Positions 43,248 to 53,780 of a stretch of DNA of 64,000 nucleotides are shown in pieces. The translations under genes were made by a program, and so were the position numbers. The notes below the pieces were generated by a model. The model saw only the letters and a program-made list of their open reading frames with translations, ran no database searches and was not told where the DNA came from. The stretch spans positions 1,674,001 to 1,738,000 of the forward strand of contig NZ_CP042344.1 of NCBI RefSeq assembly GCF_007954405.1, in the 5' to 3' direction. This stretch comes from Comamonas flocculans (GTDB lineage Bacteria; Pseudomonadota; Gammaproteobacteria; Burkholderiales; Burkholderiaceae_C). Positions within the stretch are counted from its first letter, which is position 1. Each line of letters begins with the position of its first letter.

Positions 43248-44233
43248 TGATGAAGCGCGATCTGCTGCCTGCCCGCGTGGCCGCCGTCCTGGGCGTGCTG
43301 TCCATCGCCGCCATCGCCAGCATGCCCTGGTGGGCCGAACGCGCCACGCTGGCGCTGGCCATCGAGGTGCTGGCCACGCTGGCGCTGGCGCAAATGTGGA
43401 ACCTGCTGGCGGGCTACGGCGGTCTGCTGTCGGTGGGCCAGCAGGGCTTCATCGGCCTGGGCGCCTATGCGCTGGTGGTCTTCGGGCTGCAGGCGGGGCT
43501 GGGCGCCTTCTGGGTCATTCCGATTGCCGGCGTCGTGGGCGCACTGGCCGGCGCGCTGGTGGCGCCGCTGGTGTTTCGCCTGAGCGGCGCGCACTTCGCC
43601 ATAGGCACCTGGGTGGTGGCGGAGGTGTTTCGCCTCGTCATGGCCAATCTGCCCTTTGTCAGCGGCGGCTCGGGCACCAGCGTGGCCAGGACGGTGATGG
43701 GCATGAATGCGGCCACGCGCATGGGCCTCACGCTGTGGTGGGCGCTGGCATTGGGCGCGGGGGCGACGCTCGCGGTCTACCTGCTGCTGCGCTCGCGCTG
43801 GGGCCTGGCGCTGATGGCGGTGCGCGACTCGGAGCGCGCCTCGCGCAGCCTGGGCGTGCGCGTGGGTCGCATCAAGTGGGCGGTGTGGGTGGCGGCCGCA
43901 GGGGTCTGCGCGATGACGGGCGCGCTGCTCTTCATCACCAAGCTGCGCGTGGCGCCCGACCCGGCGTTTTCCATCGACTGGACCACCACCATGTTCTTCA
44001 TCGTGGTGATCGGCGGCATAGGCACGCTGGAGGGCCCGATCATCGGCACCATCGCCTACTTCCTGCTGCGCGAATGGCTGGCGGACCTGGGCAGCATCTA
44101 CCTGATCACGCTGGGCCTGACCACCATGGTGGTCATGCTGTTCTTCGAGCGCGGGCTGTGGGGGCTGTGGACGCGCTATGTTGGCTGGGAGCTGTTCCCG
44201 GTGCGCCGCCGGCTGGGGCCGCCGGTGGACTGA
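43244..44233 (+). CDS. ABC importer permease, LivM-like
   Basis: A 329-residue second permease with 9-10 hydrophobic helices. Family landmarks are the QMWNLLAGYGGLLSVGQQGFIGLGAY stretch, the coupling-loop segment RSRWGLALMAVRDSERASRSLGV and the FFIVVIGGIGTLEGPIIG end. It starts with three successive ATGs at 43244-43252 and overlaps the LivH-like stop by four bases. It completes the importer operon; an inverted copy of repeat A follows, and the next gene is convergent. Confidence 0.91.
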   Translation: MMMKRDLLPARVAAVLGVLSIAAIASMPWWAERATLALAIEVLATLALAQMWNLLAGYGGLLSVGQQGFIGLGAYALVVFGLQAGLGAFWVIPIAGVVGALAGALVAPLVFRLSGAHFAIGTWVVAEVFRLVMANLPFVSGGSGTSVARTVMGMNAATRMGLTLWWALALGAGATLAVYLLLRSRWGLALMAVRDSERASRSLGVRVGRIKWAVWVAAAGVCAMTGALLFITKLRVAPDPAFSIDWTTTMFFIVVIGGIGTLEGPIIGTIAYFLLREWLADLGSIYLITLGLTTMVVMLFFERGLWGLWTRYVGWELFPVRRRLGPPVD

Positions 44234-44289
44234 GCCGGCGAGGGGCGCGTGCTGCGCGCACGGCACCTTGCGCCGCGGACTATTCATTT

Positions 44290-44333
44290 TAATAGCTGAC
44301 AACGCTTGACTGGCAAGGGCTGGAGGCCAAAAA
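44290..44333 (-). repeat. Dispersed palindromic repeat A, copy 7 (inverted)
   Basis: TAATAGCTGACAACGCTTG, ACTGG, CAAGGGCTGGAGGCCAAAAA lies in the gap between the convergent LivM-like and iron-type permease genes. One arm has a mismatch. Confidence 0.65.
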
Positions 44334-44384
44334 CCCTGCAAATTCCGCTTCGCTGCAAGTAGCTGCAGCGCCCCGGCCCGCCGT

Positions 44385-46070
44385 TCAGCCGGCGCGTGCG
44401 CCGAAGCGCCGACCGAGCAGGTGCGCGCCGACCACCAGCAGCGTCGAGATCGCGATCATGAGAATGCCCAGCGCCGAAAGCTGGCCCCACAGGCCGTCGT
44501 CGGCAAAGGACAGCACCTGCACCGCCAGCACCTCGCTGCCGGGGCGCGAGAGCACCACCGAGAGCGTCAGCTCGCGCAGGAACATGGTCGCCATCAGGAT
44601 CCAGGCCGAGACGATGCCCGGCACCAGGAGCGGCGCGATCACGCGGCGCAGCGTCGTCAGGTGGCTCGCGCCGCACACCAGCGACGATTCCTCCAGGTGG
44701 TCGTGCACCTGCACGAAGGCGCTGGCCAGCGGGCGCACGCCGTAGGGCAGGTAGGTGGCGACGTAGCCGATCAGCAGCGCCGTCACCGTGGCGTACAGCG
44801 GCGTCTGCACGAAGAACCACATGAAGCCGATGCCGATCACGATGCCCGGAAACGAGAACGACAAATAGGTCAGCGTCTCCAGCAGCGCCGCGCCGCGTGT
44901 GCGCAGCTTGACGATCACGTAGGCGACGAAGAGCGACAGCAGCACGCCCAGCGTGGCGCCGACCACCGCCAGGAACAGGCTGTTGCGCAGTGCCAGCAGC
45001 GAGGTGGCATCGTGCAGCACCTCGTGCCAGTGCTTGAGGCTCATCTGCGCGAACGCCTCGCTGCCCGGCACCATCGCATAGGGCACGAAGGAGGTGTAGA
45101 GCAGCACCGCCACCGGCAGCACGATGACGACGAAGGACAACAGCGCCACCAGCGCGAACAGCGGCAGGCGCCAGCGCCCCAGCGGCACCACGGCGGGGCG
45201 CCAGCCGCGGCTGGAGATGGTGACGAAGCGGCTGCCCTCGCCGGTCAGGCGCCGGTACAGCCAGATGAGCACCACGGCCAGCGCCAGCGCGCTCATGCCC
45301 AGCGCCGCCGCCTTGCCGTAGTCGGGCGCAAAGCCCACCGAGATCATTTCGTACAAATAAGTGGCCAGCACGTCCACCTGGCCCGGCATGCCGAGCACGC
45401 GCGGCACCGCGTAGGAGGCCAGCGCGCGCACCACGCCGAGCACGAAGGCCGCGAGGATGGCCGGGCGCAGCACCGGCAGCGTGATGCGCACGAGCGTGCG
45501 CCAGGTGCCGGCGCCGAACACGCGCGAGGACTCCTCCAGCGACACGTCGAATGAGGCCATGGCCGGCGCGATGATCAGGTAGGCCACGGGCATGTTGAGC
45601 AAGCCCTCGACCAGGATCATGCCGGGCATCGAGTAGATGTTGAAGGGCCCCTGCTCCAGGCCGAAGACCTGCATCAGCGCCAGGTTCATCAGGCCGTTGG
45701 ACGGATTGGCCAGCAGCGCCCAGCTCACCGAAAACAGCACGTGCGGAATCATCATCGGCACGATCGCCAGCACGCCGAAGAGGAACTTGAACGGGATGTC
45801 GGTGCGCGTGTTCAGATACGCGAGCACCAGCGCCAGAGCAGTGGCCAGCAGCGTCGAGCCGACGACGAACACGGCGGTGTTGCCCAGCACCTGCCACAGC
45901 CCCGGGTCGGTGTAGGCGCTGGCGTACTTGGCCAGCGTGAACTGGCCGAAGGCGTCCAGCCCCTCGGAGACGCTGCCCAGCGCCAGCATCGCCACCGGCG
46001 CCACGGTGAGCACGCCGACGATGAGAATCAGCGCCAGCGTGAGGCCCTGGTGGCGCGTGTCCATGGCCAT
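44385..46070 (-). CDS. Iron(III)-type ABC transporter permease (FbpB-like, fused double permease)
   Basis: A 561-residue inner-membrane protein with two BPD_transp_1 permease halves (about 60-290 and 340-555). It makes both pores of the importer in one chain, as FbpB-type proteins do. Each half carries an EAA-type ATPase contact loop, for example LEESSRVFGAGTWRTL in the first and LEESSLVCGASHLTTLRRV in the second. The start at 46070 (MAMDTRHQG) lies two bases past the ATPase stop. With the following two minus-strand genes it forms a three-gene importer. Ferric iron is the usual substrate of the group; thiamine or phosphonates are alternatives. Confidence 0.86.
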   Translation of the reverse strand: MAMDTRHQGLTLALILIVGVLTVAPVAMLALGSVSEGLDAFGQFTLAKYASAYTDPGLWQVLGNTAVFVVGSTLLATALALVLAYLNTRTDIPFKFLFGVLAIVPMMIPHVLFSVSWALLANPSNGLMNLALMQVFGLEQGPFNIYSMPGMILVEGLLNMPVAYLIIAPAMASFDVSLEESSRVFGAGTWRTLVRITLPVLRPAILAAFVLGVVRALASYAVPRVLGMPGQVDVLATYLYEMISVGFAPDYGKAAALGMSALALAVVLIWLYRRLTGEGSRFVTISSRGWRPAVVPLGRWRLPLFALVALLSFVVIVLPVAVLLYTSFVPYAMVPGSEAFAQMSLKHWHEVLHDATSLLALRNSLFLAVVGATLGVLLSLFVAYVIVKLRTRGAALLETLTYLSFSFPGIVIGIGFMWFFVQTPLYATVTALLIGYVATYLPYGVRPLASAFVQVHDHLEESSLVCGASHLTTLRRVIAPLLVPGIVSAWILMATMFLRELTLSVVLSRPGSEVLAVQVLSFADDGLWGQLSALGILMIAISTLLVVGAHLLGRRFGARAG

Positions 46071-46072
46071 GC

Positions 46073-47155
<1,083 letters not shown>

Positions 47156-47174
47156 CGGCGGCTTCCGGTCGGGC

Positions 47175-48197
47175 TCAGCCCTTGAAGATGCGCTTGAACT
47201 CGGCGCCCCATTTCTGGATCTCGGCGTCGCCCAGGTCGCGGATCGCCAGCACCTTGACCTGGTCCATGCCTTCGACCGGCGGATAGACGCCCGGCGCGGC
47301 CACGTATTCGCCCACGTCCTTGGCCAGCATGCCGGCGGCCTTCTTCGACAGCCAGTAGTCCATGAAGGCGCGAGCCGCCGCCGGGTGCGGCGCCTTGGCG
47401 GTGAGCGCCATGGCGCGCGGCGTGCCCAGTAGCGGCTGGCCACCGCCGCGCGGGCCCCAGGCCAGCGGCGCCGGTGCCTTGGTCACGATGTACTTGGGCA
47501 TGGAGATGGCGATCGCCTTCTCGCCGCTTTCGATCGGCGCGGGCGTGGGGCCGAAGGAGGCGACGAACATCGGCTGGTTCGCGGCCAGCGCCTTGACGAA
47601 GTTCGTCCACTCGCCCTCGGAGGCGAAGACCTTCTCCTTCAGGCCCACCAGCCACGAGATGGTGGACGAATGCGTGGCGGGGTCGGCCATGACGATGCGG
47701 CCCTTCCATTTGGCGTCGGCCAGGTCCTCGTACTTCTTTGGCGCGTCCGCCGCCGCCACCTGTTTGGTGTTGTACAGGTAGGAGACGTACTCGATGCCAA
47801 AGAGCTGGATGGTGTCGTCCGGGCGCGTCCACTCGGGGTAGTCGGCGGCGGCGGGCGAGCGGTAGGGCGCCAGCACGCCGTTGGCCTTGAGCAGCTCCAG
47901 CACCGGCAGCGGCGCCTGCACCACGTCGGCCAGCAGCTTGCCCGCGCGCGCCTCGGTCGCCACGGTGGAGACGAACTTGGAGCTGGAGATGCGCGTGTAT
48001 TCGCCCTGCACCCCGGTGTCCTTGCCGAAGGCTTCCATGATGGGCTTGACCGCGGTGATGTTGGCGTAGAACACCGCCTTGCCTTCCGCGCGCGCGGCCG
48101 CCAGATCGGCTTCGGCGCCCTGGGCGGGCGACAGCACCGAGGCGAGGCCTGCCGCGCCGGCCAGTTGCAAAAGGGTGCGTCGATCGAGGGTGGACAT
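47175..48197 (-). CDS. Extracellular solute-binding protein (AfuA/FbpA-like)
   Basis: A 340-residue periplasmic binding protein of the type II fold. The N-terminus DRRTLLQLAGAAGLASVLSPAQGAE is a signal peptide with a twin-arginine-like pair. The mature protein starts AEGKAVFYANITAVKPIMEAFGKDTG, typical of the AfuA/FbpA/IdiA group, and contains EYVSYLYNTKQV. Ferric iron is the common ligand, but the usual tyrosine pair was not securely placed, so the ligand stays open. AGGAAG precedes the start. First gene of the importer operon. Confidence 0.85.
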   Translation of the reverse strand: MSTLDRRTLLQLAGAAGLASVLSPAQGAEADLAAARAEGKAVFYANITAVKPIMEAFGKDTGVQGEYTRISSSKFVSTVATEARAGKLLADVVQAPLPVLELLKANGVLAPYRSPAAADYPEWTRPDDTIQLFGIEYVSYLYNTKQVAAADAPKKYEDLADAKWKGRIVMADPATHSSTISWLVGLKEKVFASEGEWTNFVKALAANQPMFVASFGPTPAPIESGEKAIAISMPKYIVTKAPAPLAWGPRGGGQPLLGTPRAMALTAKAPHPAAARAFMDYWLSKKAAGMLAKDVGEYVAAPGVYPPVEGMDQVKVLAIRDLGDAEIQKWGAEFKRIFKG

Positions 48198-48295
48198 CGG
48201 GGCTTCCTTTCCGTGAGAGCCGCGCCAGTCTAAGGCAACCCTGTCCCTGCGTCTCGCCAATGATTCCGATGCGGCATGCCCCACATCGCGCGGAC

Positions 48296-49954
48296 TCATT
48301 CAGCGCTGTCCGCCAGCGCCAGCGCCGCCTGCATCGCCTGGGCCAGATCGGGGTAGAGGTGGGGCGCAAGCCGCGCATGCAGGCCGCTGCGCTGCACCAG
48401 CGCCAGCGGCTGGCCGCGCAGCCCGGCCATGAGCACGCGCACGCCGCGCTGCGTGCACTGGGCGAGCAGCGCCTTGAGCGTTTCCTTGCCGGAGCTGTCC
48501 ATGTAGAGCAGGCTCGCCAGGTCCAGCACCAGCGCGCGCGCGGGGAGTTGCGACGAGAGTTCCTCGAAGGCGGTAGCGGAGCCGAAGAACAAGGCGCCTT
48601 GCAGACGCCACGCATGCACCTGCGGCGCGGCTGCGGCCAGTTCCGGCGGGTTCAGGCGCTCGGCATGGGTGAGGTGGGCCATGCGGTAGATGAACACCGC
48701 GCATGAAGCCAGGATGCCCACCTGCACCGCCACGGTCAGGTCAAACACCACAGTCAGCAAGAACACGGCAAGCAGCGTGGCGCCGTAGGGCGCATGAAAG
48801 CGGCGCAGATGCGCGAACGCGCGCCACTCGCCCATGTTCCAGGCCACGTGCAGCAGGATGGCCGCCAGGCAGGCCAGCGGAATCGAGCTTGCCAGCGGCG
48901 CCGCGACGAGGATCACCGCCAGCAGCGCCAGCGCGTGCACCATGCCGGCCACGGGGCTGGTGGCGCCGCTCTTGACGTTGGTGACGGTGCGCGCGATGGT
49001 GCCGGTGGCGGGCATGCCGCCGAAGAACGGCACGACGAAGTTGGCCACGCCCTGCGCCATCAGCTCCTGGTTGGGGTCGTGCCGGTCCCCGATGATGCCG
49101 TCGGCCACGCGCGCGCACAGCAGCGACTCGATCGCGCCCAGGAGCGCCAGCGTGATCGCCGGCATCAACAGGAAGCGCGCCGACTCCCAGGAAAAGTCGG
49201 GCAGCGTGAACGCGGGCAGCGCCGCCGGAATGCCGCCAAAGCGGCTGCCTATGGTTTCCACCGGCAGCTTCAGCAGCGCCACCGCCACGGTGGAGAGCAC
49301 CAGCGCGATGATGGCACCCGGCACCGCGGCGAGCTTGCCGGAAAACGGCGCGCGTGCGCCCAGCGACGGCATCGCGTGCTGCCAGAGCACGATGATTGCG
49401 AGACACGCCAGTGCGATGCCCAGCGCCCAGCCGTTCACCGCATGCGCGTTGTCCCAGAGCGTGGCGAGGATGCCGAAGAAGTCCGCCGGCATGCTCGCCA
49501 CCTCCAGCCCGAGGAAGTCCTTGACCTGCGACAGCGCGATCAGCACCGCAATGCCGTTGGTGAAACCGATGATCACCGCCACCGGGATGAAGCGCACCAG
49601 CGTGCCCAGCTTGAACAGCCCCATCAGGAACAGCAGCACGCCCGACAGCGCCGTGGCAAGGATGAGATTGCCCACGCCGTACTGCTGCACGATGCCGTAG
49701 ACGATGACGATGAAGGCGCCCGCCGGCCCGCCGATCTGCACCCGGCTGCCGCCCAAGAGCGCCACCAGAAAGCCCGCGATGATGGTGGTGAAGATGCCCG
49801 CCTCGGGCTTGAGCCCGGAGGCGATGGCAAACGCCATCGCCAGCGGCAGCGCGACGACGGCGACCGTCAGGCCCGCGCCGATGTCGGCGAGAAGGCGCGC
49901 GCGGTCATAGCCCTTGAGGGCATCGATGAGACGGGGGCGAAAGGAGAAGGTCAC
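48296..49954 (-). CDS. SulP-family anion transporter with STAS domain
   Basis: A 552-residue inner-membrane transporter with about 12-14 helices and a C-terminal cytoplasmic STAS domain (about 430-545; LVLDLASLLYMDSSGKETL is the phosphoacceptor-like loop). SulP proteins carry sulfate, bicarbonate or dicarboxylates; the N-terminal pattern GLTVAVVALPLAMAFAIASGLKPEAG is shared by bicarbonate- and sulfate-type members. GTG 49954 is chosen since GGAG lies nine bases upstream and the family starts FSFRPRL; GTG 50011 would add 19 residues. It is divergent from nadB. Confidence 0.86.
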   Translation of the reverse strand: MTFSFRPRLIDALKGYDRARLLADIGAGLTVAVVALPLAMAFAIASGLKPEAGIFTTIIAGFLVALLGGSRVQIGGPAGAFIVIVYGIVQQYGVGNLILATALSGVLLFLMGLFKLGTLVRFIPVAVIIGFTNGIAVLIALSQVKDFLGLEVASMPADFFGILATLWDNAHAVNGWALGIALACLAIIVLWQHAMPSLGARAPFSGKLAAVPGAIIALVLSTVAVALLKLPVETIGSRFGGIPAALPAFTLPDFSWESARFLLMPAITLALLGAIESLLCARVADGIIGDRHDPNQELMAQGVANFVVPFFGGMPATGTIARTVTNVKSGATSPVAGMVHALALLAVILVAAPLASSIPLACLAAILLHVAWNMGEWRAFAHLRRFHAPYGATLLAVFLLTVVFDLTVAVQVGILASCAVFIYRMAHLTHAERLNPPELAAAAPQVHAWRLQGALFFGSATAFEELSSQLPARALVLDLASLLYMDSSGKETLKALLAQCTQRGVRVLMAGLRGQPLALVQRSGLHARLAPHLYPDLAQAMQAALALADSAE

Positions 49955-50250
49955 GGGCACGGCTCCAGGCAAACGAGGGATGACGACCAGAACATCCCTG
50001 AGGCGGGCCACAGTGGCGCAGCCGCGTGATGAAGCGGCGCCGACGGGTCGGTAACTGGTGCGTCAACATGGTGGAGCGTGACAAGTGGCGCGAGTGTACG
50101 CCCCGGTATCCCGCGTCGCGGGGGCCGATCCGGATTCGGGCATATGGGTATGCGCGGCGCCGGAACGGGCCGGGCGTAAAGTCGCGCGGCCCGCGCGGCG
50201 TGCCACGCATCGGGGGTGTTTTCGACAACGCAATCCGGGGCAGACATCTC

Positions 50251-51840
50251 GTGCAGGAACTTGACTTTGACGCACTCATCGTGGGCAGCGGCCTGGCGGG
50301 CCTGAGCGCGGCGCTGCGCCTGGCGCCCACGCACCGCGTGGCGGTGCTCACCAAACGCGCGATCGAGGACGGATCGAGCCAGTGGGCGCAGGGCGGCATC
50401 GCCGCCGTGCTGGGCGAGGGCGACAGCTTCGAATCACACGTGCAGGACACCTTCGTCGCGGGCGCGGGCCTGTGCGCGCCCGACGCCACCCGTCTGGTGG
50501 TCGAGCAGGCGCCCGAGTGCATCGCCTGGCTGCGCGCGCTGGGCGTGCCGTTCTCGTTCGAAGAGGGGCGGTTGCACCTGACGCGCGAGGGCGGGCACAG
50601 CGAGCGGCGCGTCGTGCACGCGCAGGACGCCACCGGCGCGGCGGTGCAGCGCACGCTGATCGGCGTGGTGCGCGCCACGCCCGGCATCACGGTGTTCGAG
50701 CAGCACACGCTGGTGGACCTGATCACCGCGCGCAAGCTCGGCCGCATGGGGCAGACGTGCCTGGGCTTGTACGCGCTCGATGAGGCGAGCGACACGGTGC
50801 GCACCTTCCGCGCGCCGCACACGATTCTGGCCACCGGCGGCGCGGGCAAGGTCTATCTGTACACCACCAACCCCGACACCTCCACGGGTGACGGCATCGC
50901 GGCCGCCTGGCGTGCGGGCTGCCGCGTGGCCAACATGGAATTCATCCAGTTTCACCCGACCTGCCTGTACCACCCGCACGCCAAGTCCTTTTTGATCAGC
51001 GAGGCGGTGCGCGGCGAGGGCGGGCGCCTGGTGCTGCCTGCCGCGCTGGGCGGGGAGCGCTTCATGCCGCGCCACGACGAGCGCGCCGAGCTCGCGCCGC
51101 GCGACGTGGTGGCGCGCGCGATCGACTTCGAGATGAAGAAGCACGGCCTCGATTGCGTCTACCTGGACATCTCGCAGCGCAGCCCGGAGTTCTTGCGCGA
51201 GCACTTTCCCAACATCCTCGCGCACTGCGCGAGCCTGGGCATCGACATCACGCGCGAGCCCATTCCCGTGGTGCCCGCGGCGCACTACACCTGCGGCGGC
51301 ATCCTCACCGACCTGGCCGGGCGCACCGATCTGCAGGGCTTGTACGCGGTGGGCGAAGCGGCCTGCACCGGGCTGCACGGGGCCAACCGCCTGGCGAGCA
51401 ATTCGCTGCTCGAATGCATGGTGTTCGCGCAGGCGGCGGCGCAAAGCATCGCGGCTGCGCCCGCGGGCGAGCGCCTGGCGCTGCCCGGCTGGGACGACAG
51501 CCGGGTGCAGGATGCCGACGAGGCCGTGGTGATTTCACACAACTGGGACGAGCTGCGCCGCTTCATGTGGGACTACGTCGGCATCGTGCGCACCAACAAG
51601 CGGCTGGAGCGCGCGATGCACCGCATCAGCCTGCTCAAGAGCGAGATCCACGAGTTCTACGGCCAGTTTCACGTCACGCGCGACCTGCTGGAGCTGCGCA
51701 ACCTGGTGCAGGTGGCCGAGCTCATCGTGCGCTCGGCGCGGCGGCGCCACGAAAGCCGCGGCCTGCACTTCAGCCGCGACTGGCCCGAGCGGGCCGCGCC
51801 GGCGGCGCCCACCATCCTCGTGCCCGGCGCGGATGCTTGA
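50251..51840 (+). CDS. nadB: L-aspartate oxidase
   Basis: The 529-residue flavoprotein oxidises L-aspartate to iminoaspartate, the substrate of NadA in NAD synthesis. It has the FAD motif GSGLAGLSAALRL at the N-terminus, SSQWAQGGIAAVLGEGDS, the NMEFIQFHPTCLYH and GGERFMPRHDERAEL active-site segments, and the helical C-terminal domain of the fumarate reductase superfamily. GTG 50251 gives the standard beginning; an ATG at 50026 would add 75 residues of improbable Arg-rich sequence. It converges on the pabBC gene, with nadA and nadC nearby on the other strand. Confidence 0.93.
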   Translation: MQELDFDALIVGSGLAGLSAALRLAPTHRVAVLTKRAIEDGSSQWAQGGIAAVLGEGDSFESHVQDTFVAGAGLCAPDATRLVVEQAPECIAWLRALGVPFSFEEGRLHLTREGGHSERRVVHAQDATGAAVQRTLIGVVRATPGITVFEQHTLVDLITARKLGRMGQTCLGLYALDEASDTVRTFRAPHTILATGGAGKVYLYTTNPDTSTGDGIAAAWRAGCRVANMEFIQFHPTCLYHPHAKSFLISEAVRGEGGRLVLPAALGGERFMPRHDERAELAPRDVVARAIDFEMKKHGLDCVYLDISQRSPEFLREHFPNILAHCASLGIDITREPIPVVPAAHYTCGGILTDLAGRTDLQGLYAVGEAACTGLHGANRLASNSLLECMVFAQAAAQSIAAAPAGERLALPGWDDSRVQDADEAVVISHNWDELRRFMWDYVGIVRTNKRLERAMHRISLLKSEIHEFYGQFHVTRDLLELRNLVQVAELIVRSARRRHESRGLHFSRDWPERAAPAAPTILVPGADA

Positions 51841-51911
51841 TTCGTTTCGATGAAATTTGAAGCCGTGCCCAGAATTCGCGCGAATTTCAAAGAGGTTCGT
51901 CAACAAGCGGA

Positions 51912-53723
51912 TCAGTCCAGCGTCGCCGCGAGCCAGCCGCGCAGGCTGTTGACGAAGGCCCAGGCCTGCACGCGCGGCACGTCCTGCACGCGCAGCACGG
52001 CCTCCACCACCCGCCCCTGTTCGATTGCCAGCGCGCGGCCCACGCCGGGCAGCAGGCCGCAGGCCAGCGCCGGGGTGATCCAGCGGCCGTCGATCAGCGC
52101 GGCGAGGTTGCCGAACGTCCCCTCGGTGATCTCGCCCGCTTCGTTGAACAGCACGGTGTCGAACACGCCCGGCGCTGTTGGCGCGAAGGCTGCGTAGGGT
52201 TCGCGCCGCGTGGTCTTGTGGCGCGTGAATTCGTCGTGCGCGGCAAGGAAGGGGCGATCGGCCAGGGCCAGGCGCACCGGCTCGGCGGTGGGCGCGAGCG
52301 GGGCGGCCTGCGTGCGCGGCCGGCCCTGCGCATCGAGCAGCAGGCGTACGCGCCAGTGGCCCAGCGGGTGCGCTTGCGCGGTGGCATCGAGCGCGCGCCA
52401 GAGCGCGTCCTCGCGCCAGGCAAAGCCGAAGTGCGCCGCGGCCTCGGCCATGCGCCGCACGTGCCGCTGCGCGTGGCCCCACTGGCCGCCGCGCAGCGCC
52501 AGCGTTTGCAGCAGTTCGAAGGGTTGGCTGGCCCGCGCGAGGAAGGCGCGCTTGTGGCGCCACTCCTGCCATTCGGCCTCGGCGCTCGCGTCCGCCGTGA
52601 TGCCGCTGCCAATGCCGCAGCGCACCGCCCAGCCGCCGTTTGAGGGCTCGCGCAGCTCCACGGTGCGGATGGGTACATTGAACGTGGCGGCGATGCGGTA
52701 GTGCCCTTGCGCGTCCGCCGCGCCGTGCGGGCGCACTACGCCGACAGCGCCGCAATAGACGCCGCGCGGCCGGGGTTCGAGCGCGCGGATCATGCGCATC
52801 GCGCTCACCTTGGGCGCGCCGGTGACCGAGCCGCACGGGAAAAGCGCCGCGAACACCTGCACCAGATCGAGCCCCGCTCGCGTTCGCGCGCGCACGTCCG
52901 AGGTCATCTGCCAGACCGTGGGCAGCGCCTGCGTGGCGAACAGCACGGGCACGCGCACGCCGTGCGCCGTGGCGATGCGCGAGAGGTCGTTGCGCAGCAG
53001 GTCGACGATCATCACGTTCTCGGCGCGTTCCTTGGGCGAGGCGCGCAGGTGTGCGGCCTGCGCCGCGTCTTCCTCGGGCGTGCCGCCGCGCGCGGCCGTG
53101 CCCTTCATCGGGCGCGCGAGGATCTCGCCGCCGTGCTGGCCATCGCGCCAGTCGAAGAACAGCTCGGGCGAGACGCTGAGCACCTGTTCATCGCCCGCGT
53201 CGATGTGCGCGCCGTAACCGCCGGGCTGCGCGCGGTGCAGCGCGGCAAACAGCGCGGCGGGGCTGCCCTGCAGGCGCCCGACGAGCGGCGCGGTGTGATT
53301 GACCTGATAGAGCTCGCCTGCCGCGATGGCGGCGTGGATGCGGGCGATGGCGGCGTCGAACGCGGCGCGCTCGCTCTCGTTTGCCCATTGAATCTGGTAC
53401 GGCGCCGATGCGTCGCCGGATGCGGCCTCGTCGGGCCAGGACTGCGGCCCGTCGTGCACGGCAAACCAGGCGAGCGGCCCGTCGGGCGCATGCGCCGTGA
53501 GCGCCGCATCGAAGGCCGCTGCGGCTTCGTAGCGCAGGTAACCCACGCACCAGCGGCCCTGGCGCGCGGCCGCGTCCACCGCGCGCAGCAGCGCGCGCAC
53601 CTCGCCCGGCGCGTGCGCCACCAGCACCTCGCGCGGCGGGCCGAACGCGGCGCGCAGGCGCGGCGCATCGGGCACCAAAGGCTGGGTGAAGTCGATGCGT
53701 GCGGACGGAAAATTTTGAGTCAA
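51912..53723 (-). CDS. pabB: Aminodeoxychorismate synthase component I fused to aminodeoxychorismate lyase (PabB-PabC)
   Basis: A 603-residue bifunctional enzyme for p-aminobenzoate, a folate precursor. The chorismate-binding domain (about 90-400) has the motifs KGTAARGG, VDLLRNDLSRIA and FPCGSVTGAPKV. The C-terminal class IV PLP domain (about 405-600) has a candidate PLP lysine in RHKTTRREPY and the FNEAGEITEGTFGNL loop. The first codon is TTG 53723, lying inside repeat A copy 8; no ATG in frame is available upstream, and a later GTG (for example in the EVLVAHAP stretch) would cut into the domain. It is the last gene of the thiC-nadC-nadA direction and converges with nadB. Confidence 0.9.
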   Translation of the reverse strand: MTQNFPSARIDFTQPLVPDAPRLRAAFGPPREVLVAHAPGEVRALLRAVDAAARQGRWCVGYLRYEAAAAFDAALTAHAPDGPLAWFAVHDGPQSWPDEAASGDASAPYQIQWANESERAAFDAAIARIHAAIAAGELYQVNHTAPLVGRLQGSPAALFAALHRAQPGGYGAHIDAGDEQVLSVSPELFFDWRDGQHGGEILARPMKGTAARGGTPEEDAAQAAHLRASPKERAENVMIVDLLRNDLSRIATAHGVRVPVLFATQALPTVWQMTSDVRARTRAGLDLVQVFAALFPCGSVTGAPKVSAMRMIRALEPRPRGVYCGAVGVVRPHGAADAQGHYRIAATFNVPIRTVELREPSNGGWAVRCGIGSGITADASAEAEWQEWRHKRAFLARASQPFELLQTLALRGGQWGHAQRHVRRMAEAAAHFGFAWREDALWRALDATAQAHPLGHWRVRLLLDAQGRPRTQAAPLAPTAEPVRLALADRPFLAAHDEFTRHKTTRREPYAAFAPTAPGVFDTVLFNEAGEITEGTFGNLAALIDGRWITPALACGLLPGVGRALAIEQGRVVEAVLRVQDVPRVQAWAFVNSLRGWLAATLD

Positions 53724-53764
53724 ATCGGCCTCTAGCCCTTGCCCATCAAGCGCGAACAGCTATT
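53721..53764 (+). repeat. Dispersed palindromic repeat A, copy 8
   Basis: CAAATCGGCCTCTAGCCCTTG, CCCAT, CAAGCGCGAACAGCTATT fills the gap between nadA and pabBC. The repeat edge supplies the TTG from which pabBC appears to start. Confidence 0.6.
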
Positions 53765-53780
53765 AATAACAGAGTAAAAA

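Noticed and set aside
50026..50250. N-terminal extension of NadB from ATG 50026
   Set aside because: The extra 75 residues are Arg/Gly-rich and unlike any NadB N-terminus; GTG 50251 gives the normal start just before the FAD motif.
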